Positions 37,650 to 51,300 of a stretch of 64,000 bases of DNA are shown in pieces. The translations under genes were made by a program, and so were the position numbers. The notes below the pieces were generated by a model that saw only the letters and a program-made list of their open reading frames with translations, did no database searches and was not told where the DNA came from. Location of the stretch: contig NC_090779.1 of NCBI RefSeq assembly GCF_040054535.1, positions 25,248,001 to 25,312,000 on the forward strand, written 5' to 3'. Source of the DNA: Antennarius striatus (lineage: Eukaryota > Chordata > Actinopteri > Lophiiformes > Antennariidae). Within the stretch, counting starts at the first letter, position 1. The number at the start of each line of letters is the position of its first letter.

Positions 37650-38060
37650 CGATGATGGCCTTCTTCTTGTCCTTTGGTCGTGTCCCGTTAGGGTTCTCCA
37701 CAGCGCCTTGTCCTCCTCCATGTCAGCCTCTCTTCTTCATCCTCCTTTCTAACACCAACTGCCTAAACCTAACCCTAACCTTCTCTCTGGTCTTCCTCTT
37801 TCCTGGTAGCTCCATCCTCATCACCAATAATCCTCACCATCTCCCCTCTGGACCAATCACAGTCTGCTCTCTCTCTAAATTTGTCTCCAGAACATCTCAC
37901 CTCGGCTGTTCCTCTGACAAACTCATTTCTGGTCCCTCCTAGAGAACCTGAACATCTTCATTTCCTCCACATCCAGCTCTACTTCCTGTCTTCCTTTCCT
38001 ATCTTCTAATCCGTCCATCATGGCAGTCTTCACCACTGTCTCTAACTTGTCCATCAAATT
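37650..38060 (-). mobile_element. RTE-like non-LTR retrotransposon remnant
   Basis: On the minus strand, reading TVVKTAMMDGLE, then EVELDVEEMKMFRFS, with later QRNSRG. This follows the C-terminal end of reverse transcriptases of the RTE/Rex type in fish (pattern TVVRPAMLYGLE...ELEVAEMKMLRFS, from memory). The frame is broken by a stop and by indels, so it is a dead 5'-truncated copy. Confidence 0.6.
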
Positions 38061-39839
38061 ATTGACGATTGCATATTGACCATAAACTGAACACCAGGAT
38101 AAAAAACACGTAAAGAATTTTTTTTGCTTTGCTTGAAAATGAATCGTCCGTATTTCGTCTTCCTTCCCACTGTCCCAGTCTGAATTCTAAACACCCCAAC
38201 AGTCCCATGGAACTGGAAGCCACGGTTTACTCCGACGTCCAATCGGGCTAGAAAGTGGCCACGCGACAACAATCGACGCAATGAGGCGACTTTTGATCCT
38301 GTAAATCATTTTCAGATGATTTGGCTTCTGTGCGCCGGGTGGGATTCCAAATGGGCGGAGTCTATTGTTTAACGCCAGAACGCTGGTCACCCGCGGGACG
38401 CTTTTCAACATGGTGGGATTAGTGGGTTCAAACGCGAGCCTTCATGCAATGCCGTGGAACATTTCACCATGATCGCTCTGTAAACACAAAATGAATTTCA
38501 TAAACACTGGAGCCGCATGTTTTCAGTCTGTTAAATTATTTAGATGTTGGGCCAATGTTTACCATTTTACATCATTACAGTAATTGCCTAGAAGTCACGA
38601 ATGTGGTGATCGTCTTGAACCGAATACTTTTGCAAGCTTTTAGACGCAAATTAAATTCACTTGCCATCAAAGAGCGTCTCATCATCAAAGACGTTGTGTT
38701 TTTGAAGCAGAGATGAGTGTCTGGATTAAAAATGTAAGGGTCAGGCGGTAGAATGGAGGAGTGGAGTCAGTGTTCGTGGCTCATGTTCCTCTCTAAAGCT
38801 TCGCTGAACAACAGAAGCCGATGAAACACAAGCATCTCCACGTGTGACACCTTTCAGACATTCTCCTACTCTGTCTGGCTCCTCTTTGTTTCTGTCCCTC
38901 TCGATTGTTAATGTTGGAGACTGTAGACATTAACATTTGGGCTTTTGAGCCTTGAAAATTAATCATTTATGTATGAACCAGCAGTTGTGGAAAAGACAGC
39001 ATGAAAGAGGAACAAAACTGAGTTAATGCTGCTGGAGTTTCTCTTGACTTCTTGACATTTCCTAGACTATGGATCTTTTTCACTGAAGCAATTAAAGCTG
39101 TAGATGCAGCGACACCTATTCAACCAAATGTAGAGCAGAAGAGGAAGAATAGGAGACAGAAGAGGAGTAGATGATTGCATTACTCACAGATTAGACTTTC
39201 TGGCTCATAAATGATCATCTGTCCTGCCGTCACATGACGGTAAATCCTTTCAAACGCCAACGTGGGAGGATGGGACGGCTTGGTTCTAGTTCTAGTTTCA
39301 GTTTAGATGCTGTTAAATTGGATTTTCATAGATAATTTAGGATTAATAATCTAGATTCAGATGAGAACAGAGAAGGAAACAGTTTGTTGGGTTTCAAAAA
39401 AAGATCATAAGTCTGTGAGGTCACATCAAAAACAATCGTGGATAGTCGAGGAATTTAAAGCAACACATCCTGAAGAAGCTCTGAAGAACTCTTGTTCAAG
39501 GAAAGGCTGCATTCTTTCCATTCTTGATGCCGACAGAGGATTCAGATTTCAACCAAATGAGGTTTTTAGAGAATTAAAAAACCACCTGATGGATTGTAAT
39601 GAAACGCCAGGAAGAACCCAGCCCGGTGGAGCGGAGTGGTTTACCTGATGAAGTGTCGCGTTAATGGAATCAATGCGACGATGAGACGTCAATGTCTATG
39701 TACACATTTCGTGTTGTCTCCACACAATCACATTGTCGAGCCTGGTTTTATGACGTTTCCAAAAGGTTTTGTTGTTTTTTTTAAAAAGAAGGGATTTCAT
39801 ATCCCCTAAGAGAACATTTTGAGAATTGTATACGTGAAA

Positions 39840-40450
39840 CCACTTCATCAACTGGCTTAACACTCCAATGAATGTGTCCTTCACAGTGCACCACTTTATT
39901 CAAAACAAAATACCTGGCTCCTTTCTTCCCCAGGCTCGCTGTCTTTCAGAAAATGAAAAAGAAAATTCCCTTTTATTACAAGGCAAACAGTTGTTGGTGT
40001 CCTTTATCAAACGGCTCTATTAAGAGAAACAGACTGAGCGCTATGCAGACATTTAACCTTTTATATAGTCTCACAATTGGGGCTGTCAAGGTCTTTCATT
40101 TGTGAAGTTCCTGCAGAAAAATCAGGGAGCTTGGACTCATTACATTTACCGGTACAGTATATTTATATTCCAGCTCCAATCAAAAGTAGTCGATACGCCG
40201 TCCCTATGCATTTTCTCCTGAGCCCTGCCTCCCCACTATAATTTCCACCGACATTTGTGTGCAAATGCAGTAATAGACACATTTATCACATCAAAGGGGA
40301 TTCAATTTTCTTTTCAATCATCCGGCGGTATGAATAGCACCACATCCTCTGTGGCCAACAATGACGGGCCATTACTGCGAGCTGAAGGATGACTTGGCCT
40401 TCTCGGCACATTCAAAAGGGAAAGTGTGACAAACTGTTTGCCAACATTTG
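39840..40450. promoter_or_regulatory. Candidate conserved non-coding block upstream of etnk
   Basis: Repeat-free, AT-rich DNA with CCTTTATCAAACGGC (TCF/LEF-like TTATCAAA), GGGGCTGTCAAGG (TALE-like TGTCA) and TTTTATTACAAGG. The call is based on texture only. Confidence 0.3.
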
Positions 40451-40724
40451 TTCCAGGTAAATGGAGACGCTTTCAGACAGGTTAATATCCAATTTGATTG
40501 TCAGAGAGAAACGTTCTTGTAGTGGGGCTGCGGTAATCACCGGGCGTAGACTCCATCCTCCCACCACTGGTAAAGCCCCCGGTAGTCCGTTCCACGCTTT
40601 AACACCAGTGCCTCACACCGGGTCCCACACTTTAACACCAGCGTCTCACTGTTTAAACACTTTAACTCCAGATTTCCATCATTTCTGATTTCTTTCTGAT
40701 CTGGTTCTGAGCGATGTTTTATTT

Positions 40725-41100
40725 AAATGAGTGGATTCTCTCCTCCACATCTGTCTGAGTCCCTCTTGACGCTTGTGGAGATGCTTGCCTCGGTCACATG
40801 ACTACCGTCTTAAAGGGGCCGCTCCGGCTGCTAACACAAAATAAATTGGCGCTAAAGTGAAACTCCCAAGCTAGCAGAACCAACAAGAAACAAAAGTTAG
40901 TGTGACGCTAGGTGGACGCTGCTAATAAAGTTGATTTAAACTGGATTCACCTTTATTATTATGGTTAGAATAAAACAGTTTAATGCTGGTTTATTGTTTT
41001 ATTGTTTTACATTTATCCTCCACACCTTAAAGAACGGTCCGTGCAAATATTTCCAAAGGTTTAACCGGTCTCTGGAGTAAAACACAGCTGGGGGCCGCCA
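40725..41100 (+). mobile_element. hAT-like family D, copy 2
   Basis: Matches 33235-33565 over about 320 bp (ATTCTCTCCTCCACATCTGT, GGGGCCGCTCCGGC, AGCTAGCAGAACCAAC). It ends AACCGGTCTCTGGAGTAAAA and GGGGGCCGCC, like the usual inverted hAT terminus. The 5' CCCCAACCCCC end is missing. Confidence 0.7.
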
Positions 41101-41954
41101 GTTTAAACGATGCTCACTGCAGCAGATCATTGATCTCATCTAATCAATCTAAACGTTTCATCACCTCCTCCTTTTCCACCACTTTAAAATAATGTTGGTT
41201 TTTTTCCTCTTGCATTAAAAACAACATGTGGAAAATCAGGAGGATCCAGAATCCTGGTGGTTCCAGAGCTCTACTGCTCTACTCAAACCCATCACCTAAA
41301 GAGCGTCGGCCCGACACGCCCTCTCAGCCGTCTCCTGTGTTTCCTGTCATCTCCTGCCCCAGCTTCTACTGGGACCCTCGCTGCCAAACCACCCAAGCCA
41401 CAGCTGGTGAGGTCATACATGCAAGCAGCGCCAGACGGGCCCCTGAAGGGCCCGATACGTACCCACTACCAGCAAGCCCATCTTGGCAGGTTAAGCTCAA
41501 ACATGGTAATGCTAACTGAAGCGTTAGCATTAGCGTTGATGGCTGATTATTTTATATGAAATACAGCTCGTGGATCCGGCGCTACACGATGGAGCCGTCC
41601 TCCATTTAACATGCGGCGCGTCGGATCGGGCCTCTGACCTTGGCTCGGAGGCGGCTCGCATCATTTCATGTTGAAATAAAAAGAGACTGCCTGCAATTAC
41701 AGCGTGTTAATTACAGATTCACTTTCATCGGCTGCAAAATCACAGATTGGCCCTCAGTACTGCTGCTGGGTCTCTTTTAATGGTGGGGGGGGGGTACAGT
41801 ACTGTACTAGATCCGTCTGGTTCTGCATCTCCTCATCCTCACCTGTTTGGTACCGGCACCGGGATCGTTTTATCTCTGACAGATGAAGGAAAGAAAAGGG
41901 CTGAATATGTGAAGGAATTCATGCTAATGATGGAAGGTCATCCACACACACACA

Positions 41955-41985
<31 letters not shown>

Positions 41986-42091
41986 GTTAAAATCAAGCCT
42001 GTCATCCCAATCCTTCACTGTTTCAACAGAGAATAAAATTAGTCCTGGTTTTATCAGTTACTTATGACAGCAGTAGAGGAGGATGAAGGGT

Positions 42092-42745
<654 letters not shown>

Positions 42746-43804
42746 ATGTTGTTCAGGGATCAGCGAATAAGATTGAAGATCAATTCTAATCACTTTGACG
42801 CAGATCAATGTTTTCATGAAATCACTGATCTGATTGGTTCTAACCTATTAAATGTAGTAAAATTAACCGAGAAAACTACCTGCTAAAATATGAGTAATAA
42901 ATCAAATACGTTTAATAATAAATTCTGAGGATATTTGTGAAATCTTATAATAAATTGGTTCAATCTAGAAAATTGAAGGCTAAGATATAGAAAAAAAAAC
43001 CAAATGAATCTCAGGTTTCCAAATGTAAGAATTTAAATGTAAATACTGAACAATTTACAGTGAAAATGAAGAGTGACAGCAGGTTTGAGACGCTTTTCAA
43101 AGGTTATACCAGGAAGAAATTCAATCAACACATTTGTTGTGCTTCAAGGATGCAGCACATGCAGCATGTTTTAAGAAACGCCGAGAAAGAAAAGTGTGAT
43201 CCTCTCTAGGCGGGGATGGGGTGAATTGTGTCAACCCGGCTTTATTTAGACACCACTTTACAGCAGAGCTACACTAAAATTAAAATATATATTCATTTTA
43301 AACAATGCATATCCAAATCAAGCAATAAAATCTGGACCGTTTTCATGCAGGTGAGGTGGCAGCATGGGTTTAAATCTCATTTATCTAAAGAAAACAGTAA
43401 TGGAGCTCATCTCTACACTGCCCCCCGCTGGTCGGAGGACTGCAGGTGCAGCTCAGCAGCGATCCGGATCAAAAACGTTGGCATTGATTTCACCATGCGT
43501 TGCATTTGGATGTGTTTCTGTTTTATTTGTTCAGTTAAATATCGACCAATCGCAAACAACAAAGGTAAAGTTAAGGGTTTGCAGTTCATGACAGAACTTT
43601 TAGAGACTATAATTAATGGCATCGCTGAGGGTCCTTGAGCGTTTGAAGGTACAAACATGATCATATAAAAAGATGTTCAAGGCGCTTTTTCCTCTGTTGG
43701 AATTACCCCAATCCTTACAGAGCAGTAGTTGCCCCCGCACCCCCACCCGACACACAACTGAATGATAAAATACAAACTGAATAAAAACACCGTTTGAAAG
43801 GAAC

Positions 43805-43836
43805 AATTTGAGAGCCCAAGTGTGGGCTCTCAAATT
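43805..43836. repeat. Perfect 14-bp hairpin with 4-nt loop
   Basis: Arms AATTTGAGAGCCCA (43805-43818) and TGGGCTCTCAAATT (43823-43836) around AGTG. No T-run terminator context, and none is expected in this genome. Confidence 0.9.
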
Positions 43837-45668
43837 TTAATCATCACTTTGCATGAATTTGTTTCTTTTCCCACATTCACGCCGCTCTCCACTGCACGCC
43901 ATGCTGGAGAGTATTTTCAAATACTTTAAAAGACTTAAAATGTTCATTTTCTGTCTCTAAAAACGAATCATTATCCTTTACTTTGCGTGTGTGAAAAATA
44001 ATTTGCAGCCCTGAATGTGCTGAACATCTGATCAAGGTCGTGCATCGTGGGACAAAAAGGAGCTGTGGAGCAGAGCGTTTATTTGACCCACTGCGAGCAA
44101 CCTCCTGCTGTCCTGCCTTCCACAAACAAATTAAGGTGCATTCAGGCAACAATGAGCAGAATCGTAGATATCCATTAGCATTTCTGTCCAACACAAAAAA
44201 AGAAACAGGTTTTGTTTTACGCTGAAGGTCTGCGAACATTTACTGCACACAATGTCCCGCTGGCTTCGCACAATTCCACACGCAGAGGCCTCATTTGACA
44301 GTTAAGGGATGTACTACCACGAGCTTCTATTTGTATATTAGCAAATATTAAGATAATGAATGGATATTTAGTGGGAAAGCATTCCTGACGAGAAAAAAGG
44401 CCCAGAGAGCCCAAGAACCTCAAAGCTGTAGTTTTCCTACCAACCAGCAGGGGGCAGCTCCACCAGCTTCTAGTACTTCTTCATGCACGTTTAAGGCAAA
44501 ATAACTCCTTTTCTTCATTAAGATCCCTTAAAGAGTAAAATAGGAGACTAAGCATCGAGGTTTCACCATAAAGTTGAGAAAAGCATACAACTCCCAAAGT
44601 GCATTGCAGTCAGAAGCACGAGGCTTCTTAAAATTAAAATTATTACATGGTAATTTCACAATTACCACACTTCACAGGCTAATTTTTTTCCTTCTCAATT
44701 CTGGGTCAGTTTTCATTTCCAGGCAAAGACCTCAGATGATTCTAGGAAATCCTTCCAAACTGACAAAAACATAATTCATAATATCATTGGCCACGATATA
44801 AACCAATAAATTATCAGAATTAAAAATACCTCTGAGAAGAGCAGCTTCGGGAAAACATTGAAAACACATTTGAGCCATATTTTAGACAAGAAAACATTTT
44901 TAAAGCACATTTTTTTCCTCATCTTTAAGTTATTAATTAATCAATTAATTAATTCACCAAAAATTATCAGCCAGAAAAATCCAATCGGAAGAAAGGGAAC
45001 ACCTCCGGGACTTTGTTTTAACACACAGCCAACAGGAATTCTTGGATGTTTGGTTTTTGAGCCGGATAATTCCTTAAATATTCCGCTCTTGAATTGACGT
45101 CATTGCTGTTGACGTCATTGCTCGAAGCAAAAAAAAAAACCGTGTGTTTATTTACTCACCGACCAACGTGACGAACAACCAACACATTTCCTCCTGCTGT
45201 CTAACGGAAACGTAATTAGATGCTAACAGCTAATTTATTTTCTTCTTTAAAGCGCTTCCTCTTCCTCTTCTTCTTCTACTACGCTTTACCAGGTGGGCGT
45301 CTTCATTTCGTTTTGACATAGCGCCCCCGGAGGTCAGCGGAGTAACGACAGATCGACGCCAAAAACTATTAGAAGCGCAGCTCGACTGTTTGAGGTTTTT
45401 AAATGAGTAATAATCACCTGTAAAACTAAAATAATCAAGAATGTTGTCTATTCGACAAATAATTATAGATTTTAACTGGAATTTTTTATGTCAGGCAAAA
45501 GTTTAAACACAGCAGCAAATAAAAAATAAGTAAAGTTTATTTGTTATTTATGTTATTTGTGTTGTCTTTGTTATTTATGTTTGAGCAGTATGAAGACACA
45601 CATACACACCAGAATAGGAGTGTCTTCATGTGTAATGCATGTCGCCTGCAGAGTAAAGATGTGTGACC

Positions 45669-45777
<109 letters not shown>

Positions 45778-48165
45778 TCACCCTCGAATGACTTTGACCA
45801 AACGTTGCAGATTTTAGTAAAACCCAGGGAACTGGACCAGAAACATCAGGAAGCAGGACCACCACTGCAGTTGTTATGCCATTATTACTTATTTTTTTCA
45901 TTATCACGTTTATATCTACTAATCCAGGCCTGTGTGAGTTTATTTAAACCTGTTTTGTAGTTTTTTGCTTCCACAATGTCTGCTGCAGACAAACAGGTCT
46001 GACATCACCACTGAGAGAAACAAGCTTCTCCTGTTCTGAGTTTTTTTCTCTCTTTGAATAAGTGCTTCTGAAGCGCTTCAATAGACCCGCAGAGAACGAA
46101 AGAAGGAAAGAAAGGAAGAGCACTCTTCTTCTTCAGAGCTCTTTGATTTGGGTTTAGTGAAAACAGCACTTTTCAGGTCTTAAAGAAAAGAATCTAACTT
46201 TTTAATTTTGGTCACATTTCATTCTAATTGGTGAGTTTTACAAATGTAACGTATAATGCACCAACTTTTGAAAGCATTTTCAAAGTCAGACGTTTCTTTT
46301 ACATTTTCTGAAATGAAAGGAGACAGACAGAGAATGTTTTATTTTATTTTTTTTAAAAAAGGCCATAAAAGCAAAATCGGTACAAATAAATTAACAATAA
46401 AATATATTTCTTTTTTTCACAAAACGTGTGTGATTGATGTTTGGAGATGTGAAGATGTGAAACAACTCAAACTTTATTATGGTTCTGACTTTTATTTGTG
46501 CATCAAAACTCTTTGTCACATGAGCCAGATTTTTTTTGTCATAATTGTTCTTTATTAAACTCCGGCTGGTCGACATGCAGCATGTCATGGGGGAAAATAG
46601 TAGATGAGGACATAGTCAAAACAATATTTTGTATTCCTGTAAAAGGAGTTTTAAAAAATGACTCTCTAAAGTCAAATCCTGCTTTTACATGATTAAATAA
46701 ACCCCAATAATCCATTAATAAACAAAAGCACATGTTACTGCATCCTTTTCAGAGTCTGATTACATGAAAATGGGCGAGAGGAAAAAATCCAAGAGCTTGG
46801 AAAGCGAGAAAAACTCAAAAAGTCAGTTGGTTGTTGGCATCATGATGGTCGAACCAAAGCAGTATCAAAGGAACCGATGTTTTTAGGCTGTCTGTTTAGT
46901 TCTCCTCTGTGTCGATACATATTTCATCGGGTCTCAACAAAGTGAGGCAGGAGCATATTCTATCACAAAGGGCTGTGAACACAGTCCCACACGACGCACA
47001 CACCAAGCAGCACAATTGTCTCTGCGCCGGGTCGGAGTAACAAGTCCAGGCGCAGCAGAAGTGCCCTCAGGTGAAAAAGAAGCTGCACAGAAAGCAAGAA
47101 GACTCGATTGTCTCTCCAAGGAGAGGAAGGCCGATGGAGGAAAAAAAAAACAACCTGAGAGTGTTTTCATCAGAGAGAGGACAACACAAAGGACAAGTTG
47201 TGCAGACGCGCTGCTGGTCGTGTCCCAATCAATCCGATGGAACTCTTGCAGATGTAACCCTCATCAAGGCCAGAAACGGATTGTAGAAAGTTGAAATTCT
47301 GATGAAATAAAGTTGTTGTTTTTTTTCATAATTCATAACTGACATATTCTTTCCAAAGAAATCCAGAGATTATCCAGGATCCTCTGATAGATTCGGACCC
47401 TATTCTGGTTCTTTCTCGTGTCTGGTGACTCGTGTAGGGAGGTCTAGGGTTCTCGTCTCCGATGAGAGTGAATCATTCCAGCAGCCAGTCGCAGAGATTT
47501 TTCTATTCCTGACTTTATTTTTAGAAATCCTGCTAACAGCAAATACATGACATCAAATCGATGGTTGACTCTATTTCAAGCATGGCGTACAATAACGGTA
47601 TTTCTCTTAAATTAACTAAAAAAACAATTCTATTTTTAAATTCGAGACCTGAAGCCTCGATGAAAAAAAGCATTTAAATACAAATATTTCCCATTTCTCA
47701 AATAACAAACTCAAAACATGAAGTAAATGAAAATAATTTAGCTGCAAATTATGAATAAAGTGGATGCTGATTGTTAATTTTTTTTTTTTAAATGCAATAT
47801 ATATTTTTAACAGTAATACATTATGTAAGAAAAACATCCTGGTGCTGCGACCCTAAACGCATCAGATGAGTTCAGGTGTCGATCCAGTCGTGTGGACCAG
47901 AATGCTTCAGATACGGTTAAATAAATTGCACAGCGGTGGCATAAATAAAGTGTTCCCTCTCAAAACCAGAGTTCCTCCTGGTTCCAACTCATTTTCTCGT
48001 AGGTGCACACATTCACGTCATCTGGGTCACACCTCCACCACCCCCACTATGGAACCTGGATTCAGATCTCCTCTGCTGCTGCACGTGCACGAAGCAGCGC
48101 GTGTCCGTGACGCTGGCGCCGCATTGGAATCTCCGGTGTCAGCGTGGCGTGACGTTGGCGGGACG

Positions 48166-48294
48166 TCACACGAAGCTCTCCTCCATGTTGGAGCACAGGA
48201 GGAAGGAGTCGACCAGCCGCGGCTTGATCAGCTGCTGGTGGTCGGCGGCAGCAATGCTGTCTGGACACCCCGCTGCCAGCCTCCTCAGGGCCGC
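48166..48294 (-). CDS. insc: insc terminal coding exon, ends ESFV
   Basis: The acceptor is CAG directly after about 57 nt of pure sense-strand TG repeat. Encodes AALRRLAAGCPDSIAAADHQ, QLIKPRLVDSFLLCSNME and ESFV, stop TGA at 48168-48166. ESFV fits a class I PDZ ligand. Confidence 0.96.
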   Translation of the reverse strand, partial: AALRRLAAGCPDSIAAADHQQLIKPRLVDSFLLCSNMEESFV

Positions 48295-48357
<63 letters not shown>

Positions 48358-51300
48358 CATTCAGCTGCTTCATGCAAATCAATCCACAAGTTTTTCCTGC
48401 AATCATGAATATTTTTGAAAAATGCTTTTTAATACACAACTCACACAGATTAAGGGCCTCTTTTCTGACCCGAGCCTCATCTTTCTGCAGGTTTTGTGTA
48501 ATTTGATCCAGTATTTGTGTGATAAACAGTAAAAAACTCTTCGGCCAGAATCCCCAAACCGAGCTGATTCAGTCCTACCGGACCAGGACCAGTGTCACCA
48601 GCTGACATAGCGCGTTATAACACACGTGTGTCATCCTAAACTCCTTCCATCGTGGACACTCACATCTCAGATTACAAATGATCTGCGGGGGCTCCTCTTA
48701 AGGTCACCCGACCCCCGGCTCCACGCGTGGATGAGAGGATGAAATAGAATCGCATTAATCCGAACGGACTGGAGAGCTGCTGCAGCCCAATTAGAGCATC
48801 ATGGGTTTGAAAGCCCTCCATAGGCTCTGATGACGGTGATCAGAATGGGAGGATGATAATACACACACACACACATACACACACACACACACACGCCGGG
48901 TCTTATGCATGATATGTACATATTTAAATACAATCTGCAGTTTTCTTTGTGTGACTTGAACAAATCAAGGGTGTGATGGTTTGTCAGGTGTCACACACAC
49001 ACACATTCACACACACACTGCCCCGTGGAGGTAATTAAAGTGTGTGTCCGTCACATGTGGGTCTGTGCGTAACACACTCCGTTCACGCAGGTGATTTAAA
49101 GCGCGGAGCGTTTTAAGGGTCTGAGGGAAAAAAGGAGGTTTGAACGTTTGAATGACGTTATTTGTATTCAAGACATGGAGTCATTTACACATGTTCACAC
49201 ACACACACACACACAAACACACACGAACACACACACACCTACCAGACAGGCCACCAGCACCGAGTCGCTGTTATTTCTCTCCGTGGGGGAGCGACAGAGT
49301 TCAATAAGACGAGGAACAGCTGAGAAGAGACAAAAGAAGACAAACCAGTTATAAACCCGTTGTTACCCGTTACAAACCATTACAAACCCGTTACAAACCA
49401 TTACAAACCCGTTACAAACCATTACAAACCCGTTACAAACCCGTTACAAACCATTACAAACGCGTTACAAACCATTACAAACCCGTTACAAACCATTACA
49501 AACTCGTTAGAAACCATTACAAACTCGTTACAAACTCGTTACAAACTCGTTACAAACCCGTTACAAACCCATTACAAACCCGGCACTTCCTAGACGCAGA
49601 GCAGATCGGGTTCTGATTGTCTCCTGAATTAACAATCAGACAGTTCTGGGTATTGAACAGTGACATGTGGTCAGGAGAGTTAGGCTAGGCCTATTTTCTG
49701 TTATTTTTTGTTTATCATCACCAATTTCAGTTTCCGTTTGACAGATTATTTTTATTCAAAATGGCTGAATTTTCACATTTATCACTGAAATCCTGATCAG
49801 AGACCTGCGGTGAGACACCAGCCAGCCGAGCCTCACCATGGATTGATCAGTGACTCCACTAGCTGTGCTGGTAGCTAAACAGTGAGACCGTAATGCTATC
49901 TCTCTATATGTCACGATCAAAACATTCAAAAATGTTTGCTCTGTGAAGTAAATTCCCATAATTTAGCTAATGTACATAATGCACAGTGTTTTTTGTCAAC
50001 AAATGCGTGTGTGTAACGTCTTTCTGGAGTTGAGTGGTCCTGAAACCGCTGGGAAAAGGCATGAAGTGAGGCACGCAGTTCTCCTGCCTCATGGTAGGGG
50101 GCGCTGGTGATCCCAGGGGTTTGGACAAGGAAGAAGTGGCAGTAAACTACAATCTACAGTCAGCAAGTCAAGTGCAGCCATTCATTTGTTTTCCGCTCGC
50201 CTTGCTTTACTATAAAAATGGAGGACTGCATCTCAACTCAAAAATGCTTTCGATGCTTTTGTTCAGAAGCAGCGGCGCGTGGACTTCATTTATAAGTAAA
50301 AATAACAGATAAAAAAAATTATTATTTTTGAATCAAATGTGCTTATTTGTGTGTTACAGTTTGTACGTGTAAATATTTCTGCTACGAGACTTTAAAAATA
50401 ACCCACTGACTGTTGTTAATTAAATGGTGAATGAGCTGCACTGTCGGTTGGTTTGGTGGTGAACATCTTCATCTGATGATGATGACGTCAGTGCCTCACC
50501 AGCCATGAACCCCACCACACGTCACTGGTACTGAATAATGATTAATAACTGATTTCAAACTACTGATCCTACGGGGGGGGGGGCATCGCAGCCCTCCAGG
50601 AGGACCCGGGTTCTGCCGCACCTTTCAGCTGGATGGCGGTCTGGGCCACATCCGGGTCTCTGCTCAGGCGGGCCAGGGTGACGGCGGCCTTCTGCTGGAC
50701 CCGCTCGCAGGCGGCCCCCTCCGACGGGCTGGGGGAGGACGGCTTCTCCCCCAGCAGCAGCAGCAGGCGCTCGATCCCTGGAGGGACACACGATGAGAGA
50801 TGATCCGGTGCTGCCACCTCCAGGACGATCTTGGAACTGCAGGTTTGTCTCTTATTTCTCTTTAGTTGGAGATATACAGTATATCGATCATATCGAACTG
50901 ATTGGGAATGGATTACCTTGTTCCTGCAGGACTTCAGACGCGCACTGCTCCAGGACGGACAGGTTCGCCAAAACTGTCACCACCTGAGGTTCAACAGAAC
51001 CGGATTAGAAACACAATTTAGACATTTTACACTTAAAATGAGACCCAGACCCAGTTTTAATCATAGAAACGTCGTCATTGTCTCCACGCCCTCTTTAGAT
51101 GGCGCTACTTTGCGCCATCCAGACGCGTGTGCGCACCTGGTCTTTGGAGTAGGGGGTGTCCACCCTCCGGCGGTCCCTGCAGGCCTGCAGCAGGATCTGG
51201 ATGGCGTTGAGCTGCAGGAGGATCTCACAGGCCATGCTGTCGAAGAAGGTGATGTTGGCCAGGGCTGCTGAGGCCAGGAGGAACACCTCCCCGCAGGAGG

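Noticed and set aside
37755..37775. Telomere-like CCTAACCCTAACC
   Set aside because: Only about two units, inside a retrotransposon remnant.
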